Source: Sphingopyxis sp. UBA6723
GTDB lineage: Bacteria > Pseudomonadota > Alphaproteobacteria > Sphingomonadales > Sphingomonadaceae
Direction of reading: 5' to 3'
NCBI RefSeq assembly: GCF_002454115.1
Contig: NZ_DKIH01000009.1
Coordinates: 437,250-501,249, forward strand
DNA: 64,000 nucleotides
Shown: piece after piece, positions 55,801-63,944 of the stretch
Layout of the letters: each line of letters starts with the position of its first letter
How positions within the stretch are numbered: the stretch's first letter is position 1
Program-made: the position numbers and the translations under genes
Notes under the pieces: model-generated
Seen by the model: only the letters and a program-made list of their open reading frames with translations
The model's database searches: none
Told to the model about the DNA's origin: nothing

Positions 55801-57047
55801 AGCGCCAACGACAATTGCTCCGCGGGCGGCGCAAAGCGCGCGCGCAGGGTGGCGCTGTCGGTCAGCGACCCCGGTCGCCAGTCGGGGGTGACGATGAACG
55901 GCAGGACTTTCTTCACCGATGCGGTCAGCTTTGCCAGATCACCAATTCGCAGCTTGCCAGTTCGCCGCACCGCCACAATCCGGTCAACCGCGCGTGTTCC
56001 CAGCCCCGGCACGCGCAGCAGCAGCTCGCGCGGGGCGCGGTTGATGTCGACCGGGAAGATATCGCGCCGCATCAGCGCCCAGGCCAGCTTGGGATCGATG
56101 CTCAGATCGAGCATCCCCGCCTTCGCCCCCTCCATGATTTCGGCGCGCTCAAATCCGTAAAAGCGCAGCAGCCAGTCGGCCTGATACAAGCGATGCTCCC
56201 GCATCAACGGCGGACGCACCGGTGGGAGATCGCTGCTCGCGTCGGGGATGGGGCTATACGCCGAATAATAGACGCGGCGCAGGCGGTAACCCGAATATAA
56301 ATTGGTAGCGGTGGCAAGAATATCATCGTCGCGCGACGCATCGGCGCCGACGATCATCTGGGTCGATTGTCCCGCGGGCGCAAAGCGCGGCGGCTTGGCC
56401 CTTTTAAGCAGCCGTCCTTTGGCCGCCTCGATCGCATCGTCGGCGCCGACGCGCACCGACGCCATTGTTTTGCGGATCGTTTCGGGCTTCTTCTCCGGCG
56501 CAAAGCTCTGCAAACCCGCCTCGGTCGGCAGTTCGACATTGGTCGACAATCGGTCGGCGTAGAGCCCAGCGCGCGCGATCAGCTCGGGCGCTGCCCCAGC
56601 AATGGTCTTGAGGTGGATATAACCCCCGAACCGATGCTCCTCGCGCAGGATGCGCGCGACCTCGACCAGCTGCTCCATTGTATAATCTTCGGAGCGGATG
56701 ATCCCCGACGACAGGAACAGCCCCTCGATATAATTGCGCTTGTAAAAATCGAGCGTCAGCCGGACAACCTCCTGCGGATTGAACCGCGCCCGCGGCACAT
56801 TGCTCGACGCCCGGTTGATGCAGAATCGACAATCATAGATGCAGAAATTGGTCAGCAGGATCTTGAGCAGCGAAATGCAGCGCCCGTCGGGCGCATAGCT
56901 GTGGCAGATGCCCATGCCCTCGGTCGAGCCAATGCCTTTGGTGCCCGTCGAATCGCGTTTGATCGTCCCCGAAGAGGCACAGGAGGCGTCATATTTGGCC
57001 GCATCGGCCAATATGCTGAGCTTTTCAAGAATCTGTTTTTCGGCCAT
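55797..57047 (-). CDS. putative DNA modification/repair radical SAM protein
   Basis: A 416-aa radical SAM protein of the family always found beside DUF4130/UdgX genes. The [4Fe-4S] motif is C-x3-C-x2-C in NFCIYDCRFC (near residue 75). An extra Cys-rich region CASSG and GICHSYAPDGRC lies upstream. A helix-hairpin-helix (LLRVPGLGTRAVDRIVAVRRTGKL) near the C-terminus should bind DNA. ATG 57047 has an AGGAGAA ribosome site. It is the first gene of the four-gene repair operon; its chemistry on DNA is not known. Confidence 0.92.
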   Translation of the reverse strand: MAEKQILEKLSILADAAKYDASCASSGTIKRDSTGTKGIGSTEGMGICHSYAPDGRCISLLKILLTNFCIYDCRFCINRASSNVPRARFNPQEVVRLTLDFYKRNYIEGLFLSSGIIRSEDYTMEQLVEVARILREEHRFGGYIHLKTIAGAAPELIARAGLYADRLSTNVELPTEAGLQSFAPEKKPETIRKTMASVRVGADDAIEAAKGRLLKRAKPPRFAPAGQSTQMIVGADASRDDDILATATNLYSGYRLRRVYYSAYSPIPDASSDLPPVRPPLMREHRLYQADWLLRFYGFERAEIMEGAKAGMLDLSIDPKLAWALMRRDIFPVDINRAPRELLLRVPGLGTRAVDRIVAVRRTGKLRIGDLAKLTASVKKVLPFIVTPDWRPGSLTDSATLRARFAPPAEQLSLAL

Positions 57048-57097
57048 TTCTCCTGCATAGCACAGGAACATAGCACGAACAAATCACGTCGCCGCGG

Positions 57098-58618
57098 TCA
57101 GGCGTCGCGCCACCGTGCCGGGAGCGTGATATCGAGCACCAGCCCGGTCGGCTCCCAGCGCCGCTCGATCGTCCCGCCCAGATTGTTGCGGACGCTGCGC
57201 TCCATCAATAATGTGCCAAAGCTGGTCTTTTCGGGCGGTCCGATCGGGCCATGATTGCCCGTTTCCGTCCAGGTCAGCCGGAACATCCGCGAATCCTGAC
57301 CTTCGGGATCCTGGGTCCATTTAATATCCACGTCGCCGCTCGCACCCGACAGCGCGCCATGCTTCACCGCATTGGTCGCCAGTTCGTTGAACACCAATGC
57401 CATCGCGACCAAGGCGTTCTCCGGAAGTAGAAGATCCGGCCCCGACCAGCGGATGCGCGGAAAAGCGGCCTCGACCTCGCGCAGCAGCGCATGCATCGAC
57501 CCAGTCATAAAATTGGCGCCAAGCAGCACATTCTGCGCCCGGTTCAACGCATCGAGCCGTCCCGTTATCCGCTCGACATAATCGTCGACATCGGTTGCCG
57601 CGTGGCGGGTGAGCGAGATGATCGCGCTGACCGTCGCGAACAGGTTGCGCATCCGGTGGTGCAGTTCGCGCATCAACAGATTGGCGTTTTCCTGCCGACT
57701 TTTCTGCTCGGTGATGTCGATACTGATCCCGGTCAGGATCGCGTCGGTCGTGTTGACATCCCAATCGGCGCGCACCGCGATCCAGCGCACGCCGCGCTCG
57801 GGATGCTGGATGCGATATTCGGTCGCATAATGGGTGCCGTTCTCAACCGATCCGCCGAGCACGCCGCGTACCATCTCGCGGTCGTCGGGAAGCAGCCGCT
57901 CGTAAAATCCATCGATATCGGCCAGCGCGGTATCGACGTCGGCGCCCCACAGTTCGGCGGCGGCGCCACCCCAGTTGATCGATCCGGTTCGCGCGTCGTA
58001 GCGCCATGTGGCGATGCCCGAAAAATCGAGCGCACGCTCGAGCGTCTGGCGCGCGTCGTCGCGTTCGGCAACGATGCGCCGCAGGTCAGCTTCGGCCATG
58101 ATGATCGCGGCAAAATCCTCCAGGCGCGCCAATTCGCGGTCATCCAGCAAGGGCCGCTCTTTGCGATCGATCAGGCACAACGTTCCCAATATGGTCCCGT
58201 TATACGCCCGCAGCGGCACGCCCGCGTAAAAACGGATGAACGGATCGCCGGTGACCAGCGGGTTGTTGCGGAACCGTTCGTCGCCCAGCACATCGACGAT
58301 GACCACCGGTTTATCCTCGGCAATCACATATTGGCAGAAACTGATGTCGCGCGGCGTTTCAGGGGCGTCGAGGCCGTAGGAGGATTTGAACCACTGGCGG
58401 CAGTCGTCGACCAGCGACACCAGCGCGATCGGCGCATCATACAGGTCGGCAACCATCTTGGTCACCCGGTCGAACGCTTCTTCCGGGCCGGTATCCATGA
58501 TCCGATATTCGCGAAGCGTATCAAGGCGCAGGCGCTCTGCCTGCTCCGGACTCGCATAACCTCCGTCCGCCAACTGATGCCCCTCACGTCCTCCTGGTCC
58601 TGTGGGCCGCTCTGCCAT
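57098..58618 (-). CDS. HWE-family sensor histidine kinase (GAF-PAS-kinase)
   Basis: A 506-aa sensor kinase. A GAF domain (about residues 25-165, EYRIMDTGPEEAFDRVTKMVADLYDAPIALVSLVD) precedes a PAS domain (about 185-310) and the HWE transmitter. The phospho-acceptor is His321 in ELHHRMRN; the ATP-binding Asn box is NELATNAVKHGAL and the W-x-E motif is in LTWTETG, which assigns HWE rather than HisKA_2. No membrane segment is seen, so it senses cytoplasmic cues. Beside phyR, it is the obvious candidate kinase of the general stress response (comparable to Sphingomonas Pak kinases). Confidence 0.92.
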   Translation of the reverse strand: MAERPTGPGGREGHQLADGGYASPEQAERLRLDTLREYRIMDTGPEEAFDRVTKMVADLYDAPIALVSLVDDCRQWFKSSYGLDAPETPRDISFCQYVIAEDKPVVIVDVLGDERFRNNPLVTGDPFIRFYAGVPLRAYNGTILGTLCLIDRKERPLLDDRELARLEDFAAIIMAEADLRRIVAERDDARQTLERALDFSGIATWRYDARTGSINWGGAAAELWGADVDTALADIDGFYERLLPDDREMVRGVLGGSVENGTHYATEYRIQHPERGVRWIAVRADWDVNTTDAILTGISIDITEQKSRQENANLLMRELHHRMRNLFATVSAIISLTRHAATDVDDYVERITGRLDALNRAQNVLLGANFMTGSMHALLREVEAAFPRIRWSGPDLLLPENALVAMALVFNELATNAVKHGALSGASGDVDIKWTQDPEGQDSRMFRLTWTETGNHGPIGPPEKTSFGTLLMERSVRNNLGGTIERRWEPTGLVLDITLPARWRDA

Positions 58619-58773
58619 GAATATGGTCCCTAAAAAAGTCTGTTTCCCACCGGAACCAGAAAGCGGCGCAATTCCACTGACTTACCGGTGGACCGAAGGC
58701 GTCCCGGCTGACTCTACGCACCGCACGATCACAAGTTGCAGCGGTTCGTCGTGCATTTTTGAGTCTATTTTGC

Positions 58774-58799
58774 GGAACCGTCACCAATCGGGACGCGTA
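58774..58799 (+). promoter_or_regulatory. EcfG-like promoter upstream of phyR
   Basis: GGAAC (58774-58778) and CGTA (58796-58799) are spaced by 17 bases, close to the alphaproteobacterial EcfG consensus GGAAC-N16/17-CGTT with one mismatch. It lies 27 bases before the preferred phyR start, consistent with feedback control. Confidence 0.55.
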
Positions 58800-58825
58800 T
58801 GACGGGTCAAAGCGGGAGGTATAGA

Positions 58826-59620
58826 ATGCCATTGGGTGAAGAGCTTCGCGGACATTTGCCATATCTGCGCCGTTACGCGCGCGCGCTGACCGGCAGCCAG
58901 CAGCATGGCGACAATTTCGTCCACACGACGCTCGAAGTCATCGTCGCCGCGCCCGATGAATTCAGCGCCGGTAACGGCACCCGCATCGACCTCTACCGCA
59001 ATTTTCACCGCATCTGGGAAAGCGCCTATATCGACGACGGCGAAGGCGATGACGATGGCGAAGACCCCTTCGTCCGTGCCGCCAACCGGCGGCTGGCGCA
59101 GATCACGCCGTTGGGCCGCCAGATTCTGCTGCTGACCGCGCTGGAAGGATTTTCGGTTGCCGAAGCCGGGGTCATCACCGGCACCGATCAAGCCACGGTG
59201 GAGACACTGCTCGCCGAAGCGGTCGGCGAACTCGACCGCGAATCGCGCACGTCGGTGCTGATTATCGAGGACGAGCCGCTGATCGCCATGGAACTCGAAC
59301 AGATCGTCCGCGATCTCGGCCACACCGTAGCCGGGGTAGCGACCACGCACGAAGATGCCGTCGCCGCGTTCGAGGCGACCGACGCGGGGCTGGTGCTCGC
59401 CGACATTCAGCTCGCCGACGGATCGTCGGGGATCGATGCGGTGCAGGACATTTTGGCGATCGCGCCGGTGCCGGCGATCTTCATCACCGCCTTTCCCGAA
59501 CGACTGCTGACCGGGGGACGTGTCGAGCCGACCTTCCTGATCTCGAAACCATTTCGCGAAAACACCGTGCGCGCTGCGATCAGCCAGAGCCTGCTGTTTA
59601 CCCCGCAGCTCGCGGCGTAG
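58826..59620 (+). CDS. phyR: general stress response regulator PhyR
   Basis: A 264-aa PhyR. The N-terminal part (residues 1-135) mimics an ECF sigma factor (LGEELRGHLPYLRRYARALTGSQQHGDNF, and a region-4-like GFSVAEAGVITGTDQATVETLLAEAVGEL). The C-terminal receiver (about 140-255) has the acidic pair in IIEDEPLIAMELE, the phospho-acceptor D193 in LADIQLADG, the Thr/Ser in FITAF and Lys in ISKPF. When phosphorylated it captures NepR and frees EcfG. ATG 58826 has a GGGAGG ribosome site; an upstream ATG at 58799 would lie within the promoter. Confidence 0.96.
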   Translation: MPLGEELRGHLPYLRRYARALTGSQQHGDNFVHTTLEVIVAAPDEFSAGNGTRIDLYRNFHRIWESAYIDDGEGDDDGEDPFVRAANRRLAQITPLGRQILLLTALEGFSVAEAGVITGTDQATVETLLAEAVGELDRESRTSVLIIEDEPLIAMELEQIVRDLGHTVAGVATTHEDAVAAFEATDAGLVLADIQLADGSSGIDAVQDILAIAPVPAIFITAFPERLLTGGRVEPTFLISKPFRENTVRAAISQSLLFTPQLAA

Positions 59621-59626
59621 CCCAAA

Positions 59627-60190
59627 CTACTCGCGGCCGGGGCCGTTCGCGGTCAGATGGTCAACGTCATCCATGATCGAGCGGAACACCTCGCTCGACG
59701 GTAGCACGTCGGCGCTGCGCCGCGGCATCGTGCCACTTTCCAGAATCGCTTGCAGCGCGGTGCGAGCGCGCGAAACGCGGCTTTTCATCGTGCCCACCGC
59801 GCAGTCGCAGATCGCCGCTCCTTCCTCATAGGAAAGCTGTCCGGCCCCGATCAGCACCAACGCCTCGCGCTGGTCGACGGGCAGCATCAGCAACGCGCGC
59901 TGAACATCGGCCAGATGCAGGCTGTCGTCCTGGTCATCGGGCGCCACGAGCAGGCGTTCGGCGGCCATCTCATCATATTCGGCAGTGAATTTCTTGCGCC
60001 GCATCTGCGACAGGAAACAATTGCGCAGGATCACGAACGCCCAGCTTTTCATGCTGGCCGGCCCCGGCACATATTGCTCCCGCGCCTTCCACGCCTTCAG
60101 CATCGTTTCCTGCACCAGATCGTCGGCCAGGTCGGCGTTACCGGTCAGGCTCCGCCCAAAGGCGCGCAGGTGCGGCAGCATCGCAGCCAA
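59627..60190 (-). CDS. EcfG-like sigma factor (second copy, start unclear)
   Basis: An ECF sigma factor closely related to the EcfG encoded at 61190. Shared features are PHLRAFGRSLTGNADLADDLVQETMLKAW (region 2), QMRRKKFTAEYDE and YEEGAAICDCAVGTMKSRVSRARTAL (region 4). The longest frame with a standard start begins at TTG 60190 (187 aa). Conserved sequence (LDDASFKREL, matching LSDAEFKALL of the paralogue) continues upstream to an in-frame stop with no ATG, GTG or TTG. ATC at 60256 sits 7 bases after AAGG and would give 209 aa. Either a non-standard start is used or the gene has lost its start. It converges with phyR. Confidence 0.88.
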   Translation of the reverse strand: MAAMLPHLRAFGRSLTGNADLADDLVQETMLKAWKAREQYVPGPASMKSWAFVILRNCFLSQMRRKKFTAEYDEMAAERLLVAPDDQDDSLHLADVQRALLMLPVDQREALVLIGAGQLSYEEGAAICDCAVGTMKSRVSRARTALQAILESGTMPRRSADVLPSSEVFRSIMDDVDHLTANGPGRE

Positions 60191-60356
60191 TTCCCGCTTG
60201 AAGCTGGCATCGTCGAGCGGCTGGGTATCGAGCGGTGGAGGCGTCAGGTCGTTGATAAGATAGCCTTAGTTTACGCAAGCAGGTTCGATTACCCGTCAGG
60301 CTTAGCGCGTCGCGCCGACGATGCAAACCGGAACCGCGGGATAAAGTAAAAAGCCG

Positions 60357-60764
60357 TCAGCCGATCGGCCGCGGCCGCCGACCCAAGGCGATGAAATTTT
60401 CCATCATCAACGCATCTTGCGGGTCAAGTCGGCCACTCGCAGCGACGCGGGCCAGATCGTCATCATGGCCGCGGAACTGGGGATCATACAGCATCGTCCA
60501 TTCGGCAAAGGCGCGTTCGGCGATTTCGCGGCGGCGGATTTCGACCATGCCGCTGTGCCGCGGATCGCTGCGGATAACCGCGAGACACGCATCAACCTTG
60601 TCGGCCGGACCTTCGAGCAGTTGCAGGAAGTTATGGCCATTGAAAATCAAGGCGCCGGTCAGCGCATCGCGTTGATTGTTGCGGCGCGCCTGGACCAGCA
60701 GCGCGGCAATATCCTGTTCGCCGATCAACGGATCGGCAACGCTAATATAGATGACGGAAAGCAA
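60357..60764 (-). CDS. BLUF domain blue-light photoreceptor
   Basis: A 135-aa single BLUF domain, the length of short BLUF proteins such as PixD. The flavin-binding triad is complete: Y6, N30 and Q48 match Tyr21, Asn45 and Gln63 of AppA in spacing, and W89/M91 match AppA Trp104/Met106. The start is TTG 60764 with a GGAGG ribosome site 7 bases away; the upstream open frame is antisense to nepR. It sits between the two EcfG-type sigma genes, so blue light may feed into the general stress response, directly or through a partner protein. There is no output domain. Confidence 0.93.
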   Translation of the reverse strand: MLSVIYISVADPLIGEQDIAALLVQARRNNQRDALTGALIFNGHNFLQLLEGPADKVDACLAVIRSDPRHSGMVEIRRREIAERAFAEWTMLYDPQFRGHDDDLARVAASGRLDPQDALMMENFIALGRRPRPIG

Positions 60765-60902
60765 GCGACGACCTCCAACCTTCCGCAATGCGGGAAAGGC
60801 ACAGCACAACCCCTCGCCGCAAGCCTGGTCGCCTACGCGGCGCCCGATTAGGGCGGTTGTGGCATCTTGGCAACGCTTTCGTCGCAAAAAACGCACTCGT
60901 CG

Positions 60903-60927
60903 GGAACCCGCGGCGGTTTTCGTCGTT
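60903..60927 (+). promoter_or_regulatory. EcfG-type promoter of nepR-ecfG
   Basis: GGAAC (60903-60907) and CGTT (60924-60927) are separated by 16 bases, an exact match to the EcfG consensus. The expected start of transcription is about 7-8 bases further, almost on the nepR ATG at 60936. This gives a feedback loop of EcfG on its own operon. Confidence 0.85.
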
Positions 60928-60935
60928 GCTTCGGC

Positions 60936-61190
60936 ATGGCTACGCAAGGCAACAACAGGTCGAACGGCACGGGCACCCCGCCCCCGGGGGCTGATGCGCC
61001 AAATCGCAAGCAGGGCAGCTTTCCCGGCACCGACAGTGACGAGTGGCATCGCACGCTCACCGGTCGTCAGGCCCCTGAGCCCGTCAGTGCCAAGCTGCGG
61101 ATGATTTACGGCAATATCGTGTCCGAACAATTGCCCGACAATATGCTCGATCTTCTGTCGCAGCTCGATCAGAAAAGTTCGAAGCAATAA
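60936..61190 (+). CDS. nepR: anti-sigma factor NepR
   Basis: An 84-aa NepR. The C-terminal core (LRMIYGNIVSEQLPDNMLDLLSQLDQ) has the two helices that bind EcfG or, on stress, PhyR. The N-terminus is Gly/Asn-rich and disordered. ATG 60936 lies about one turn after the EcfG -10 element, so the mRNA may have almost no leader; the frame continues upstream, but only as shadow. It shares one base with the ecfG start. Confidence 0.94.
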   Translation: MATQGNNRSNGTGTPPPGADAPNRKQGSFPGTDSDEWHRTLTGRQAPEPVSAKLRMIYGNIVSEQLPDNMLDLLSQLDQKSSKQ

Positions 61191-61819
61191 TGGCCGAGCC
61201 CGCCGCTGTGGCGCCGACCGGGGAAAGCCTGTCCGACGCCGAATTCAAGGCGCTGCTGGCGGGGGTTATCCCGCACCTGCGCGCTTATGGTCGCAGCTTG
61301 TCGGGAAGTCCCGACCTGGCCGACGATCTCACCCAGGACACGATGGTCAAGGCATGGGCGTCGCGCGACCGGTTCGAACGCGGCACATCGATCAAGGCGT
61401 GGACCTTTGTCATCCTGCGCAACACCTTCCTGTCGCAAATGCGCCGTAACAAATTTGTTGGCGAATATGACGAAACCGCGGTCGAGCGCACGATGTCCAC
61501 CCCCGCCAGCCAGGAAGACAGCGGCGAAATGGCAGACCTGCAGCGCGGCCTGATGGAGCTGCCACAGGACCAGCGTGAGGCGCTGATCCTGGTTGGCGCT
61601 GGCGGGATGTCGTATGAGGAAGCGGCCAGCATTTGCGACTGCGCGCTCGGCACGATGAAAAGCCGCGTGTCGCGCGCCCGCGCCGCGCTCGAAGAGATTA
61701 TGAACAGCGGCCAATTCTCGCAAAAGCGCGCCGATGCGCCGCCCGCCAGCGAAGCGGTCGATGCGATCATGGACAGCGTCGAGGCCATCACAGCGCGGCG
61801 CGAGGCGGCGAGCCGCTAA
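61190..61819 (+). CDS. ecfG: general stress response sigma factor EcfG
   Basis: A 209-aa EcfG. Region 2 lies in PHLRAYGRSLSGSPDLADDLTQDTMVKAW, followed by FLSQMRRNKFVGEYDE; region 4 is YEEAASICDCALGTMKSRVSRARAAL. The C-terminus is longer than a minimal ECF. It is cotranscribed with nepR, whose stop overlaps its ATG by one base, and is expected to drive catalase, osmotic and other stress genes when released by PhyR. Confidence 0.96.
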   Translation: MAEPAAVAPTGESLSDAEFKALLAGVIPHLRAYGRSLSGSPDLADDLTQDTMVKAWASRDRFERGTSIKAWTFVILRNTFLSQMRRNKFVGEYDETAVERTMSTPASQEDSGEMADLQRGLMELPQDQREALILVGAGGMSYEEAASICDCALGTMKSRVSRARAALEEIMNSGQFSQKRADAPPASEAVDAIMDSVEAITARREAASR

Positions 61820-61889
61820 GCCCTCTCGACTTTACGATGCCGCCACGCCAGATTGACGCATCCTTCCCCAGCAAAGCGAGCCTCCTCTC

Positions 61890-63062
61890 ATGAAGTCACT
61901 GCCGCTCTTCGCCATCGCCGCTGCGCTTGCCGCGAGCGCCTGCTCCGCCAGCACCGCCTCCAGCCAGGCCGCCGCTCCCGGCTCGCTCGACGCGACGGGT
62001 GACCAGCCTGCGACCCCGGTCGCCGACGCGCCGTTCACCGTGCAGGAGGTTGCGAGCTTCAACGAACCTTGGGCGATGACCTTTGTCCCCGGCACCCGCG
62101 CTGCGTTGATCACCGAAAAGTCGGGCAAGCTGAAGCTGTGGCAAGAGAGTGGGCCGACGCTCGACGTCGCGGGCGTTCCGACGGTCGCCTATGGCGGGCA
62201 GGGCGGCTTTGGCGACATCATCGTCGCCCCCGATTTCACGACCAGCGGCACCGTGTATCTGAGCTGGATCGAACCCGGCGAAGGCGGCACCTATGGCGCC
62301 GTCGTCGGCATGGCCAAGCTGGTCCAAGGTGCGGCGCCGCGGCTGGAAGGGCTCAAGACGATCTGGACCCAGTCGCCCAAGGTCACCGGACGCGGCCATT
62401 ATTCGCATCGCCTGACCTTCTCGCCCGACGGCAAATATCTGTTCATCGGGTCGGGCGAACGCCAGAAATTCGATCCGGCACAGGACATGAAGGCCAATCT
62501 GGGCAAGATCGTCCGCCTGAACCCCGACGGCAGCGTTCCCGCGGACAATCCCTTTGCGGCGGAAGGCGGCGTGACCGCGCAAATCTGGTCGCTCGGCCAT
62601 CGCAACATTCTGGGGCTGACCTTTGACGGCGCAGGCCAGCTGTGGAACCAAGAAATGGGTCCGAAGGGCGGCGACGAGGTCAATCTGGTCGCAGCGAAAG
62701 CCAATTATGGGTATCCGATCGTGTCGAACGGCGACCATTATGACGGCAAGGATATTCCCGATCATCCGACCCGCCCCGAGTTTGCGGCGCCGAAATTGTG
62801 GTGGAATCCCGCTGTCTCGCCCGCGGGTCTCGTCTGGTACAATGGCGACCTCTATCCCGGCTGGAAGAACAGCCTGCTGATGGGCGCGCTGTCGGGCGAA
62901 GGGTTGGTTCGGATGCAGATTGACGGTGACAAGCTCACCAAATCCGATCGCTGGGACTTCGGCACCCGCATCCGCGAGGTCGAGGTGCGCGATGACGGGT
63001 CGGTCTGGCTTCTCACTGACGGCGAGAATGGCAAGCTGGTGAAACTGGTTCCGAAGAAATAG
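61890..63062 (+). CDS. PQQ-dependent sugar dehydrogenase, lipoprotein
   Basis: A 390-aa soluble aldose dehydrogenase-type beta-propeller. A lipobox (ALAASAC, Cys18) makes it a probable lipoprotein. The body has the PQQ-site motifs EPWAMTFVPGTRAALITEKSGKLKL, GRGHYSHRLTFSPDGKYLFIGSGER, GHRNILGLTFDGAGQLWNQEMGPKGGDEVNL and VSPAGLVWYNG. It oxidises sugars in the periplasm if PQQ is available. The start is ATG 61890, 70 bases after ecfG. Confidence 0.9.
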   Translation: MKSLPLFAIAAALAASACSASTASSQAAAPGSLDATGDQPATPVADAPFTVQEVASFNEPWAMTFVPGTRAALITEKSGKLKLWQESGPTLDVAGVPTVAYGGQGGFGDIIVAPDFTTSGTVYLSWIEPGEGGTYGAVVGMAKLVQGAAPRLEGLKTIWTQSPKVTGRGHYSHRLTFSPDGKYLFIGSGERQKFDPAQDMKANLGKIVRLNPDGSVPADNPFAAEGGVTAQIWSLGHRNILGLTFDGAGQLWNQEMGPKGGDEVNLVAAKANYGYPIVSNGDHYDGKDIPDHPTRPEFAAPKLWWNPAVSPAGLVWYNGDLYPGWKNSLLMGALSGEGLVRMQIDGDKLTKSDRWDFGTRIREVEVRDDGSVWLLTDGENGKLVKLVPKK

Positions 63063-63078
63063 CCGCCTTCCGGCCAAG

Positions 63079-63115
63079 GCCGGGGTTCAGCACCCTCAGC
63101 GTCGCGAACCCCGGC
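63079..63115. repeat. hairpin, possible terminator
   Basis: Arms gccggggttc / gaaccccggc with a 17-base loop, 17 bases after the sugar dehydrogenase stop. There is no long T-run; it could be a REP remnant or a weak terminator. Confidence 0.55.
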
Positions 63116-63141
63116 TTTCGCCGAGCAACCCGCGCGCCTAT

Positions 63142-63912
63142 ATGTCATCCATGATCCGCAGCCTCCTCACCCGGCGCGCCGAATGGCCCGCGCGCATTCC
63201 CGATCCCGATGCGCTCCCGCCGCTGGGGCTATTGTGGCGCGAAGTGACGGGTCTCGCCCGCGCGCTGTGGGGCCGCATCCGTCCGATGCCGCCAGAACCC
63301 AATCCCGACAGCGATCATCCGCCGGTGATGGTGCTGCCCGGATTCCTCTCAGGCGACTGGGCGACCAAGGCGCTGCGCGCCGATCTGCGCCGGGCCGGAT
63401 TTCGCTGCTACGCCTGGGGGCTGGGTTTCAACCGCGGTGCGACCCCCGACATCATCGAGCGGATCGACACCCGGGTCCAATGGATCATCGACCGAACCGG
63501 CCATGCCCCGGCGCTGGTCGGGTGGAGTCTGGGCGGCATTTACGCGCGCGAATATGCCAAGCATCATCCGGGCAAGGTCGCGCGGGTCGTGACCCTCGGC
63601 TCGCCCTTTTCAGGCAGCCGCCGCGCCAACCGCGCCTGGCGGCTCTATCACCTCGTCGCACGCCACCCGGTCGACAATCCCCCGATCGACTTCCACCCCG
63701 CCCCGCGCCCCGAGATGCCGACCTTCGCGCTCTGGTCAAAACATGACGGGGTCGTCGCGGTGAACAGCGCGCGCGGTCAGCCGCACGAAAGCGACCGGCA
63801 GGTCGAGGTCGATTGTGGCCATATGGGATTTGCCTATGCCCCAACCTCGGTCGCGGCGATCGTCAAGGCGCTGAGGGAAGAGGTTGCTGAGCAGGGTGGC
63901 AATGACTGTTAG
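63142..63912 (+). CDS. alpha/beta hydrolase, lipase/PGAP1-like
   Basis: A 256-aa alpha/beta hydrolase. The nucleophile Ser is in LVGWSLGGIYAREYAK (near residue 130), the oxyanion-side segment is VMVLPGFLSGDWATKALRADLRRAGFRCY near residue 65, and the acid/His are in SKHDGVVAVNSAR and VDCGHMGFAY. It resembles triacylglycerol lipase/PGAP1-like esterases; substrate unknown. A second ATG at 63151 is possible. No signal peptide is seen. Confidence 0.88.
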   Translation: MSSMIRSLLTRRAEWPARIPDPDALPPLGLLWREVTGLARALWGRIRPMPPEPNPDSDHPPVMVLPGFLSGDWATKALRADLRRAGFRCYAWGLGFNRGATPDIIERIDTRVQWIIDRTGHAPALVGWSLGGIYAREYAKHHPGKVARVVTLGSPFSGSRRANRAWRLYHLVARHPVDNPPIDFHPAPRPEMPTFALWSKHDGVVAVNSARGQPHESDRQVEVDCGHMGFAYAPTSVAAIVKALREEVAEQGGNDC

Positions 63913-63944
63913 CGACCGGTTGCGGACGTAGCTCCTAACCCTAT

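Noticed and set aside
54361..56160. Plus-strand ORF of 599 codons antisense to UdgX and the radical SAM gene
   Set aside because: Crosses two well-supported genes; antisense open frames are common at this GC content.
60765..61187. N-terminal extension of the BLUF frame to 61187
   Set aside because: Antisense to nepR and covers the nepR promoter; the TTG with GGAGG at 60764 starts exactly at the BLUF fold.
61896..63077. Minus-strand ORF antisense to the sugar dehydrogenase
   Set aside because: Same length as the real gene and mirrored composition; the plus-strand protein has clear motifs.
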